Shown here: positions 1-9,503 of the stretch, in pieces
How positions within the stretch are numbered: the first letter of the stretch is position 1
How the letters are laid out: each line of letters opens with the position of its first letter
DNA from: Fremontodendron californicum
Lineage: Eukaryota; Streptophyta; Magnoliopsida; Malvales; Malvaceae
Assembly: GCA_030761205.1 (NCBI GenBank)
Contig: JAULJL010000025.1
Span: forward strand, 5,027,501-5,091,500
Direction of reading: 5' to 3'
Length of the DNA stretch: 64,000 nucleotides
Notes under the pieces: model-generated
Told to the model about the DNA's origin: nothing
Seen by the model: only the letters and a program-made list of their open reading frames with translations
Database searches by the model: none
Program-made: the position numbers and the translations under genes

Positions 1-171
1 ATATGTTTCCACAAATAATTGAAATTCAATTTCTTGATCTGTATCTTCAATTTTTGGAAACTTATAAAGTTCTTCTGTTAAGCCCCGATCCATGAACCCA
101 CAAAATCCTTCAAATTGTATCTGATTCAACCCAGGTATTGTAGACATTTCCCCATTTTCATCCCCGAGCAT
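1..171 (-). pseudogene. rpoB: Plastid RNA polymerase beta subunit, N-terminal 57 codons
   Basis: The minus strand from the ATG at 171 reads 57 uninterrupted codons beginning MLGDENGEMSTIPGLNQIQF and ending at the window edge in FQLFVETY. I recognise this as the N-terminus of the plastid-encoded RNA polymerase beta chain. No stop or frameshift occurs in the visible part, so the insert is not very old. In the nucleus it would lack plastid promoter context and a transit peptide, so I treat it as a non-functional copy. The rest of the gene lies left of the window or is absent. Confidence 0.88.
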
Positions 172-1397
172 TTTGAATTTCCCATTTATCAAAAAAATCC
201 CATTCTTTTCTCATTCTTCATCGAATCATACGAATCGATCTAATAATGATGGAATTCAATTTCTATTCTGTTTACTGAATCACATGAAATTTTATCTAAC
301 TCCATATACCATATATATATATATGGAATGTATGAAATATGAAATGCGTATGAACGGAAGAAGAAAAATTATACTCAAATTTGAATTTATATTTATAACA
401 AACAGATACAGAAAAGAATTGAGAAATGCCATTTAGCCTTATGGAGTTTTGTATAGAATATCAAAAAAAAATAATAATAATTCAATTTCTACCATTATTA
501 TGATATTACATATTCCAATCCGATTGAATACCAGAAAAATGAAATGAATTCCTGATTTGATCTGTTCGTTGAGATAAAGACAAAATAATCATAAAATATA
601 TATAGGGAGAGAGTTGATTTTTCTAGCGCTTAATTTTTTCATAGATTCCATTGTTCAAAAAATGATTCGCAGAGAAGAGAGATGTTTTTACCCACTTTTT
701 AGTTTTTTATTTTTTAGTAGAATATTTAGAATATGATTGAAGTGCGTACGAAAAGAGGGCTTGTATTTATTAAACATGTGCAGATATAGCATTTCTATTT
801 ATATATGTCTTTCCTCTTTTCTTTTTATTCCATTATAGCGCTCTAGTGGAGACAACACATGGCGTGCTCTATCAAAAATTCTATTTTTTCTTTTATTTTA
901 ATCTATTCAATGAAAAATTGAAACACAATAATTTCTTGCTGATTCCCTATGGACATCATATCTAGATAGATAAAATACCTCATTAGATAACTATAACTGT
1001 GTAACAACTTATGTTCTGGGGTTTACATAGACTCATAATTGCTGTTATATTATTATAATATAATTGAAATTAAGAAAGCTTTTTTTATTGAAAAAAAAAT
1101 CAATACTGATTAGTTATGTATCCATTTTTCTTTTCTTATACCATTAGAAAAAGACAAGTGAAGAAGAATCATCCATAAATTTGCAGTCAATAGTTAATAG
1201 TTAATGGTTCCAATTTTTTTGTCCTGAATTTTGACTTTTGTAACTGAGAATCCACATTTTCTTTTTCAATAGAAAAGAAAAAAGAAAGGGAAAGTTTTTA
1301 GATATTGTGTGTCTTGAGATACTATAACCAATTGAAGGTATGGATCCGATCTAAAAATAAAAAGGGGATACTTTCATTTTTTTGTTTGTAGCCTTTT

Positions 1398-1469
1398 GGC
1401 GACATGGCCGAGCGGTAAGGCGGGGGACTGCAAATCCCTTATTCCCCAGTTCAAATCCGGGTGTCGCCT
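1398..1469 (+). tRNA. trnC-GCA: tRNA-Cys(GCA), plastid type
   Basis: A full cloverleaf can be drawn. Acceptor GGCGACA (1398-1404) pairs with TGTCGCC (1462-1468), with T at 1469 as discriminator. The D arm is GCC...GGC, the anticodon loop CTGCAAA gives anticodon GCA, and the T arm contains TTCAAAT. CCA is not encoded. The copy sits in plastid-derived DNA, so it is probably a passenger, although all helices are intact and polymerase III transcription cannot be excluded. Confidence 0.9.
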
Positions 1470-1948
1470 GATCAACAAAAAACTCGAAATCCTAACGTCT
1501 AGGATTCAAGGAAAAACTAGAGTAGTGGAAGGGAATCAGTAAATCTTGATATGGTAGCCCCTCCCCTACTAATGGAGGGGCTACTAGCGGAGTCTTGAAT
1601 TAGATTCGGGAGTGTCTAATTAACTAATGAATGGTTGTAGAAGGGTTGGAAGATACTTTGTATACAGACTGATGAAAGTCTCTGAGTGTTCAGGCATCCA
1701 ATTAATATTAGATTGGATCAATAATTGGCTTTTACTTAATGAGGGACACCAAAAGAAAGAATAAGTCTTATTATTGCTACATGTGAGTAACATTCTTTTG
1801 ATACTTCCAAAAGTGTTACTGCGTATTTTGCTTGTGCTTAATGGTTTACTAGAAATCATATAAGAACTTGTTATAAGCGGATTTATTGAAGTGTTTCATC
1901 AACGGTGGTGTGTCAGAATTCCCTTTTCTTTTTGACTCTGCGCCAGTA

Positions 1949-4359
1949 AGAGAAGACAACACCGATTTAATAAGAGTCAATCTGCCCCCAATGGAGAGTA
2001 GATTGCCTTTCCAGCCGGCAAGCCTCTTGTTGAAATTATCGATGATAGGACTCCACAGTGAGATAGAGTTCGCTCCGTGCCCCAAGGGAAGACCGAGATA
2101 AAGGGAGGGGAGACGACTGCTCAGACAACGGATATTCGAAGCCCACCGATCAGTGACACTTTGCTCCACCCCAACTCCAAAAAGACTGCTCTTTTTGAAA
2201 TTAACTTTGAGGCCTGATAACAACTGAAAGCACTTTAGAATTCTTTTAACATTCCTAACCTGCTCCTCCAAAGGCTCACAGAAGATAATTGTGTCATCCG
2301 CAAACTGAAGATGAGATATGGACACAGACCCCTGATCAATAACCATACCCCTGAAAAGGCCAATGGAAGTAGCCTTATTAAGAAATAAGCTCAAAACTTC
2401 AGCAACCAGATTAAACAGTAAGGGGGAGAGGGGACAGCCTTGTCTCAACCCTCTGCTCATCCTGAACTGTTCCGTTGGCACCCCATTAACTAGGACTGAT
2501 AATGAAGCTGAAGATAAACACGACTGAATCCAAGACCTCTACTTATCCCCAAAGCCCATTCTACCCATAACAAAATCAAGAAAGGACCAATCCACACAAT
2601 CATAGGCTTTTTCGAAATCCACCTTAAATATCATACCACCCTCTCCATTAGTCTTCATAGAATGGATAACCTCATTGGCAATTAAGGAGCAGTCCAGAAT
2701 TTGACGCCCCGGGATGAACGCGAACTGGTTTTGCCCAACAATTTCCCCCACCGATTGCCTCAGGCGATTGGCAAGAACTTTGGCTAGAATTTTATAAACA
2801 CTGCCCACCAAGCTGATAGGACGATAATCACTAATGGAGCACGGAGAGTCACATTTAGGTATAAGAGAAATAAAAGACGCATTTAAACAGTTATCAATAA
2901 AACCAGTGCTATGGAAATTATTCATGAACGACATAACCTCACCCTTCACCGTGACCCAGAAGGACTTAAAGAAATTCAGATTAAAACCATCCGGCCCCGG
3001 AGCTTTGTTGCCATCGCAGCCTTGGATGACACCCCAAACCTCTTCCTCCGAGAAAGGCCGCTCAAGATTAGACGAACTTTGCGCTGATAATGACTTAAAA
3101 CTGCACTTGATATCTTTGAGCCTGGCTACCTTTGTAGAGTTGAAACGGTTTTTGAAATACGACCCAATGGCCTTCTTGAGAACCCTAGGTTCATCGAACA
3201 CCTTCCCATCAATCAACAAATTCCCAATGTGGTTCTTACGACTCCTAGCTGTGGCGACAATATGGAAAAATTTAGTATTCCTATCACCCTCTTGTGCCCA
3301 TTTTAATCTCGATTTCTGGAGCCAAGTTTGTTCTTCGATACGATACAGTGACCATAAATCAGCCTTCTTATTCCATAACTCTTCTCGCAGCTGGTTTCCC
3401 ACCTGTCCCTGTTGTACACTCTGTTCGAGGCCAGCAATCTCCTTTTCAAGTTCCACGATGTTGTCGAAATCAGCCTTATGATGCCTAATAGACCAGTCTT
3501 TAATGGCTGGTTTCAAATTTTTCAACTTGAACCATATACCCCACCCCGAAGGCCGAGAATATCCTGTAGAATTCCAAGCATTCTGGATAACAGAATGAAA
3601 GCTCCTATCTTCCAACCAGTTGTTGAAGAACCGAAAAGGTTTGGGCCCCCAATTGACGCTCTCTTCAACAATCAACACTGGATTATGATCGGAAAGAGAA
3701 CGGGGAAGAGCCTTTTGTTTGATTGAAGGCCATAAAGCAACCAGACCAGGCGATAAAAGGAACCTATCCAATCTGCTGAAAGACGGAACTGCCCTATTAT
3801 TGGTCCAAGTGTATTTATCTCCTGACATCGGCAGATCCATGAGTTCAGCTTGATTAATAAAGTTTGAAAATAGCAACATAGGAGTAATGCTGAACACTGA
3901 TCCGATTTTCTCATCAGGGCTTCTAACCACATTGAAATCACCCCCTAGACACCATAGACAGTCATAACCCTGTAACACACCCACAAGATCGTCCCAAAAG
4001 GCAGCTCTTTCACCATCCTCATTTGGAGCATAGATATTCACGAACCCACATCTTATATTGTTCGCCTTTAACGAGCCAATCAGAAGAATGAAACGAGGTG
4101 AAATAATTTTTGACTCAACTAAGAAGAAGTCCTTCCGCCAGAAGATAATGAGACCCCCAGCGGAACCCACCGACGCCGAGAATTCCATCTCAACAGGGGA
4201 GCATCCCCAGACCTTTCTAATAAACTTTGAATCAATAGACTGAAGCTTTGATTCCTGAATAAAAACCATCTCTGGCCTCCAATTCAAAACCAAATTCCTC
4301 AAGGCCATAACCTTAATACTACCTCCCAGTCCCCTAACATTCCAAGAAATAATCTTCAT
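1949..4359 (-). pseudogene. LINE-A ORF2: endonuclease-reverse transcriptase, nonsense-mutated and 3'-truncated
   Basis: The first methionine is at 4359 (MKIISWNVRGLGG); the open frame reaches slightly further up from a GTG. The apurinic-type endonuclease motifs are WNVRG, QESKL, GGDFN and SDHNPV. Reverse transcriptase follows with AFIPGRQILD, KVDFEKAYDCVDW, GLRQGCPLSPLLFN and the catalytic FADD. The codon at 2541-2539 is TAG where LINE-B has TGG, and the same frame then continues. Homology ends at 1949 and the frame runs about 100 bp into unrelated DNA. RNase H is missing, so it cannot be functional. Confidence 0.88.
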
Positions 4360-4406
4360 TAAGAAAAGAAACACACCTGATAACGAACCAAAAACGCAGT
4401 GGACTG

Positions 4407-6515
4407 TTACTCATTTGCCTCACGATCTTCCTTTTCCAGTTGAGCAAAACCATCAATGATATCCTGCTTCTCCCCATGGAATTCGATCCCCAGCTCAGTA
4501 CTGACTAGCCATGTCGCCTCAGCCTCCTTCAAGATATTCTTATTCCTTGATCTGATGTCACTATCCGAAACAGATAGTTCAAGGTGGTTTAGGTCCTCGC
4601 AACTAACATTATCGCAAATCGCTCTCAGCTGTTTCCTAATTTGCCTCCTCTTCCTCACTACAGAAATGGTGGACTTCCTCGGCACTGGAACCTTTCTCTT
4701 CTTATAATTCTTCTTCAATTTTTTGGAACCCTCCTTCTTCCTAAGTTTCCTGCTCGATCTCAGTCGCTTCATAGGAGCAGAAACCATAGGGCACACAATG
4801 GAAGGGCTTAACTCTCGGACCAACAGAGTAGGGGAGGAGCTATTGACAGGACCCAATAAATCCAACCCATTAGACTCCACAAGTTGAAAGCCCACACCCA
4901 CTTCAACAGATGACCCAACAGCCCCATTATGACCCTCATTCACGAGAGCCCCACCATCCCATTCCCAATCACGGAGAGAGTCGGCGACACGCGAACCACA
5001 TACTGAGCCTTCGCTGATACCTTCATTAACTGGGGACACAGGACAGACAGCATGCACTAACCCGCCCACCAAACTGCCAGATTGCACAGGAATCGAAAAA
5101 GCTTTGCTTACCTCATCAATGTTTTTGCGCTGTACGGAGGGAGCCGTGCACTGAATTGCCATGCATCTGAGAATGCCCTCTGACACCGGAACTTTACCCC
5201 TGATCTCTTCGGTAACTACCTTGTTAGGAGAGGAGCTTGGTGATTCATGCGGCAATGGAACAGAAAATGAGCCAACTCGAGCTCTCATGTTAGCAACACC
5301 CGCAGGGACCTCAAGAACTGAAACTGAGATTTTAAAAGATTTATCCCTCACCGTGACTAACACAGAGGACGGAATACTCAGCTTGCTATCAACCAAGATT
5401 AACATGCACGCAACGTCGAATCTCCTCCTATTTGCTGTGTTATCATCGAGTCTGATGAAAGAACCCCATCTGTTACCCAAAGAACTGAAAAACCCTTCAT
5501 GCCAAACCTGTAGCGGCACATCAAACAAGTTTACCGAGACAGCAATCTCTTTGTTGAGGACAGCATCATTCCATGGTTCAATGGTCTCAAACCAGGGGGC
5601 CAAACATTCGCTTCTATCGTTGAGGACAAGATCCATATGATCTACACTTTCGAAAATAACAAGAACCGAGACACCCCCCATCGGACATACCTGACAGTGG
5701 ATACCTTCTAAAACCATGGCCTCTTGAACCGATTCGATATAAGCTTCCTTCATCAATCTTCCTTTTGCACTCCTTGATAACCACTCCATTTCAGCCTTAG
5801 GAATTTGCAGATTGAAACTGCAATCCCTCTCGGACAAATTGACCCGATTCATATGAAGAGTCGGGTTGGGAAACCCAGGCGGCACAAGGTCTTCCACTTC
5901 GATGTAAACAGCCTCCTTATGAGGCAAGCCCACAAGAACTTCTTTATACGATCTATTGACACCAACATGAACGGAAACCTTACCCTTAGACCCAACGCCT
6001 TCCCCAAATCGGACAGATGGAAGTTCCGATTGAGATCTACTTCTGTTAATACCGGAATGATCATGGACCAATACCTGAGGCCCTCCGCCTTCCACGCTTC
6101 TGACAGATGGGTTATCCGAATGGTATCTTCTGCTATCCGACCAGCCATGAGAGGCTTTATTCACTCTTATCATTCGACCATCGATCATCCTATTGTTTCC
6201 TTCTTTGATGGCCTCCTCCATCTCATGTTGTAGCTTGTATCTGACAAAGGCAAATGTATAAGGTCTCTTAGGTTGTTTCCTGGAAATGAAAACATCCACC
6301 ACTTTCCCGAACAGCCCAAACAACTCCCATAGTGCTTGTCTAGAAACCCTGGGACTCAAGTTCCCAACGAAGACATTGTGTAAGCTATCCCTCCATAAAC
6401 TCCCCATGAAACTCTGCCCCGAACGCCGATTATTCTCCCGGTGATAAAACGGCGCAATACGGTGATAGGAAACCTGAGGGTTCCTCGACGTTCCAAAGGA
6501 CTGGCGACCATTCAT
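4407..6515 (-). CDS. LINE-A ORF1: RRM-containing nucleic-acid-binding protein (702 aa)
   Basis: ORF1 proteins of plant L1 elements coat the element RNA and help target-primed reverse transcription. An RRM spans roughly residues 45-120, with RNP2-like VFVGNL and RNP1-like YTFAFVRY. A central region around residues 230-410 has the W...FF..LG..WG..I.LDD pattern of the DUF4283-type domain common in plant LINE ORF1. The C-terminal third is basic (KKLKKNYKKRKVPVPRK). The frame is open from a true ATG (6515-6513) to TAA. The intact ORF1 contrasts with the broken ORF2. LINE-B keeps only its last 179 codons. Confidence 0.8.
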   Translation of the reverse strand: MNGRQSFGTSRNPQVSYHRIAPFYHRENNRRSGQSFMGSLWRDSLHNVFVGNLSPRVSRQALWELFGLFGKVVDVFISRKQPKRPYTFAFVRYKLQHEMEEAIKEGNNRMIDGRMIRVNKASHGWSDSRRYHSDNPSVRSVEGGGPQVLVHDHSGINRSRSQSELPSVRFGEGVGSKGKVSVHVGVNRSYKEVLVGLPHKEAVYIEVEDLVPPGFPNPTLHMNRVNLSERDCSFNLQIPKAEMEWLSRSAKGRLMKEAYIESVQEAMVLEGIHCQVCPMGGVSVLVIFESVDHMDLVLNDRSECLAPWFETIEPWNDAVLNKEIAVSVNLFDVPLQVWHEGFFSSLGNRWGSFIRLDDNTANRRRFDVACMLILVDSKLSIPSSVLVTVRDKSFKISVSVLEVPAGVANMRARVGSFSVPLPHESPSSSPNKVVTEEIRGKVPVSEGILRCMAIQCTAPSVQRKNIDEVSKAFSIPVQSGSLVGGLVHAVCPVSPVNEGISEGSVCGSRVADSLRDWEWDGGALVNEGHNGAVGSSVEVGVGFQLVESNGLDLLGPVNSSSPTLLVRELSPSIVCPMVSAPMKRLRSSRKLRKKEGSKKLKKNYKKRKVPVPRKSTISVVRKRRQIRKQLRAICDNVSCEDLNHLELSVSDSDIRSRNKNILKEAEATWLVSTELGIEFHGEKQDIIDGFAQLEKEDREANE

Positions 6516-6600
6516 ATTTTGAGCCTATCTGCCTAATTCAAGATCCGAGATGACGTTGGAGATCTGGATGATTTGATCAAACCAAGCTAATTTTGGTATG

Positions 6601-7740
6601 TAGTGACATGAACATGATAGGAACGGGTGCAGCGAGCGAGCAAACGAGCAACGGCAATTTGCTGTGGTGGTTTTAGGCTTGATCTGTTAGCTGTAGCAGC
6701 AGTTACTGTTTCACTATTGGTAGATATTAATGGAGCTGAAAATCTGAAAGTGATAACATGGATGGAGCTTCAGGTGATGATCAAGACGCAGCCGACAAAC
6801 CTCCGAGGAAGAAAGAGATAGCACCGACAAACCTCCGAGGAAGCAGATCTGGAATTTTGAGGCAAGTATCTCCTACTGGTTAAAGCAGAAAAGCTGGTAC
6901 CTGTCTTGATTGACTTGCTTCTTGATTCATCAAGAGAAGGGCTTGCGAGATGATACTAACAGTACTGGATGCAGTCTGTGGATGTGCCAATCGCTAGAAC
7001 TCCACTTCAAAACTATCAGAACCACAGGATTCAGAACCAATCGGACATGTAGAAGTTGCAAGAAACATCAACAAATCTGAACTCAAACTGTCGGTTTTCA
7101 AATTCAAGATCTAAGGTTTCACCTAAGCGTAAAAGAGTTGAAGAATTCAAGAAATTACAGCCATCCAATCTAGATCTTTGCTTGACTCCAAGCTTTACGG
7201 GCAAGCGAGTACCGGATAACATACGACCAGGGACTCCATCTATGAACTCGAAGGAATCTGTCACGACGATGTGCTTTGAAAATGGGTTTGCAGATCAAAG
7301 TGGGTTTGCAGATCTAGTTGAAAAATCTAGTTGAAGCTTTTGGGATCAATGTGCTGGGAAAGATTTTTAGATTTTGTTAAAGAATGTTTTTATGAATTTT
7401 TTAAAATTAATTAATATATTATTTATAATAATAATAAAGATTTGTTTTTAATATATTAATAGTAGAGTTTTTTAATTTTGAAAAATAAAATTAAAAAACT
7501 GTCACATTTCACATGTCTCATTTTATTTATTTATTTTATTATACTTTAAAAGCTATGCATCACTTTTTTAATTTTGTTTGTAGAGTTTAAAAATTTTACT
7601 GATAGTGTATGAAATAATTTTTTTTTAATAATATTGTGTTAAATACAAAAGTTACAACTTTGTTAATTATTTTTAACATATTAAGTAAAGATATTATTAT
7701 ATATAATAACGTTAAAAAATATTCTAAAAATACTTGTTAG
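6601..7740. other. Non-LINE spacer with one unexplained open stretch
   Basis: Nothing recognisable as a gene family. From 7056 (a TTG, not an ATG) to 7334 the plus strand is open for 92 codons, with a mixed composition and a basic stretch SPKRKRVEEFKK. It could be a remnant exon, but no flanking splice sites or homology support it. From 7340 to 7740 the sequence is simple AT-rich DNA. Confidence 0.4.
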
Positions 7741-8282
7741 CAAAATTTTAATTATTAAAATTGTAAAATAACCATCATAATCTCATGATGCTTTTGCTAT
7801 TTAAATTTTAATTTGAGAGAATCTTCAAACACAACCATAAAATCCTGGCCACCAGAAACTTCACTTTCTCGATCTTTCATTTTTTTGCTAATTCAAGGTA
7901 TAATATTTTATATAATGATCTTCCATTATCGCATTGGAATGATCTCTTTGTTACACGTGTTCTCACATTGTACGATCTACACTTATTCCATGCATCATGT
8001 TTTCTCGTTTTAATTTGTGGTGATGAATACAGTAGTGTCAAATGATTCTTCGGTAAATATATAAAATAAGGTAACAATTTTTCCTGGTCATAAATGCATA
8101 GTACACTGATTTTTCAGGCCAAAGAAATTGATTGGCATGAGAGGGACGGGGACCTCGTATCTTGGATTGGAAGTCCAGTGTCGTACTCACTACTTTGCAA
8201 TCATCTGGTGTTTGTTTGTTTGCCGTATGTATTATTAATCTCTCCAATATTTTTAAATAATATAAGGTATAAAATAATTCCA
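7741..8282 (+). repeat. Stray copy of the terpene synthase upstream region
   Basis: This block matches 29737-30210 upstream of the intact terpene synthase and, in reverse complement, roughly 45460-45910 upstream of the inverted pseudogene. A few percent of positions differ, and there are small indels such as the additional ACACGTGT near 7955. It ends before the terpene synthase promoter, so no TPS exon is present here. A 42-bp piece at its right end (about 8240-8281, beginning ATCTCTCCAATATTTTT) also occurs at 14160-14201 beyond LINE-B, so the surrounding DNA was rearranged. Confidence 0.8.
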
Positions 8283-8718
8283 AAAACTAGGTAATTAATT
8301 ATGTTGGAGTAGAGCCAAAAGGCTGCACTTTATTGTGATCATAGTGGCTTTCTTCTTCCTTAACAATTTCTTTTCCTGCCATTTTTTTATTTAACTTCGT
8401 GGGCTCATACTCTTTTTGAGAATGAATCTATATGTTGGCTTAATTCAACTCTGCAGTCTGTTATCCATATATATATATATATAGCCAGACATCAGTTTGT
8501 ACAACTTGGAAGTTAAAATATAATATTTCATTTTAATTTCGAAGTTCCTTGATCCTTGTAACAAAATATCCTCTAAAAAAGACACTTTAATTTATTTTTT
8601 AATTTTTAATATTATCATGTGAATCAATTTTCTTAGTTGTCATTCCATTTAGATATTTAGATACTTACATTTTGCAAATCGTGATGAATTTTATAAGAGT
8701 TTAACACTGACATGGGCC
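8283..8718. other. AT-rich spacer left of LINE-B
   Basis: No gene seen. It contains a short (AT)n run near 8468-8482 and otherwise non-repetitive AT-rich sequence up to the LINE-B junction. Confidence 0.5.
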
Positions 8719-8738
8719 TCTCGTGAATGGGGGTCATA

Positions 8739-9282
8739 AAGGTGGTTTAGGTCCTCACAACTAACATTCTCGCAGATCACTCTCAGCTGTTTCCTAATTT
8801 GCCTCCTCTTCTTCACTGCAGAAATGGTGGACTTCCTCGGCACTGGAACCTTCATCTTCTTATAGTTCTTCAATTTTTTGGACCCCTCCTTCTTCCTAAA
8901 TTTCCTGTTCGATCTCGGTCTCGTGAATGGGGGCCATAATGGGGCTGCTGAGTCATCTGTTGAAGTGGGAGTGGGCCTTCAACTTATGGAGTCTAATGGG
9001 TTGGATTTTTTGGGCCCTGTCATTAGCCCTTCTCCTACTCTCTTGGTCCGAGAGTTAAGCCCTTCCATTGTGTGCCCTATGATTTCTGCTCCTATGAAGC
9101 GACCGAGATCGAACAGGAAATTTAGGAAGAAGGAGGGGTCCAAAAAATTGAAGAACTATAAGAAGATGAAGGTTCCAGTGCCGAAGAAGTCCACCATTTC
9201 TGCAGTGAAGAAGAGGAGGCAAATTAGGAAACAGCTGAGAGTGATCTGCGAGAATGTTAGTTGTGAGGACCTAAACCACCTT
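8739..9282. repeat. Inverted duplication (182-bp arms) at the LINE-B 5' end
   Basis: Positions 8739-8920 are the reverse complement of 9101-9282 with very few mismatches. Between the arms lies 180 bp of normal-orientation ORF1 sequence. Just outside the left arm, 8719-8739 repeats in direct orientation the bases at 8919-8939 (CTCGTGAATGGGGG and on). The order is therefore a short direct copy, an inverted interior segment, and then the same start again in direct orientation. Confidence 0.88.
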
Positions 9283-9456
9283 GAGTTATCTGTTTCGGAT
9301 AGCGACATTAGATCAAGGAATAAGAATATCTTGAAGGAGGCTGAGGCGACATGGCTAGTCAGTACTGAGCTGGGGATCGAATTCCATGGGGAGAAGCAGG
9401 ATATCATCGATGGTTTTGCTCAACTGGAAAAGGAAGATCGAGAGGCAAATGAGTAA
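8920..9456 (+). pseudogene. LINE-B ORF1, C-terminal 178 codons only
   Basis: From LVNGGHNGAAESS to the TAA at 9454-9456 this matches the last part of LINE-A ORF1, including the basic block (KKLKNYKKMKVPVPKK). The RRM and central domain are absent. The open frame extends left to 8878 only by reading the antisense of the inverted arm, which is not natural coding sequence. It has no native start. Confidence 0.85.
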
Positions 9457-9503
9457 CAGTTCACTGCGTCTTTGGTTCGTTATTAGGTGTGTTTCTTTTC
9501 TTA

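Larger units (their letters stand above)
1..1948. other. Plastid-derived DNA insert (NUPT): rpoB 5' end, rpoB-trnC spacer, trnC-GCA and following spacer
   Basis: The order is a minus-strand rpoB start, a roughly 1.2-kb AT-rich spacer and a plus-strand tRNA-Cys(GCA). This is the conserved order of the land-plant plastid genome (rpoB, trnC, petN). Plastid origin is secure to about 1470. From there to 1948 the sequence looks like the trnC-petN spacer, but no petN coding sequence is present and this part is inferred. At 1948/1949 it joins a LINE body with no visible target duplication. The left end lies outside the window. I see no gene in 172-1397: the open stretch at 173-436 starts at a TTG and is spacer. 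Confidence 0.85.
1949..6600 (-). mobile_element. LINE-A: L1-type non-LTR retrotransposon, 3'-truncated
   Basis: Read on the minus strand it has an RRM-type ORF1 (6515-4407), a 32-nt gap, and an ORF2 with endonuclease and reverse transcriptase (4359-1949). Compared with LINE-B (8719-13742) the homology stops abruptly at 1949. The RT thumb region, zinc-binding region, RNase H, 3'UTR and poly(A) are missing. LINEs are normally 5'-truncated on insertion, so losing the 3' half implies a later deletion, apparently where the plastid insert joins. The 5' boundary is not sharp: I see no target duplication and 6600 is a guess about 85 bp above the ORF1 start. Confidence 0.85.

Noticed and set aside
173..436. 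87-codon open frame in the plastid-like region
   Set aside because: It starts at TTG, lies in the rpoB-trnC spacer, and has AT-driven composition with no family resemblance.
1398..1469. Nuclear functional tRNA-Cys
   Set aside because: The tRNA is of plastid type within plastid-derived DNA; expression from the nucleus is possible but nothing here supports it.
7056..7334. Possible small basic protein
   Set aside because: Begins at TTG after an in-frame TAG, with no ATG, splice sites or homology; left as an unexplained open stretch.
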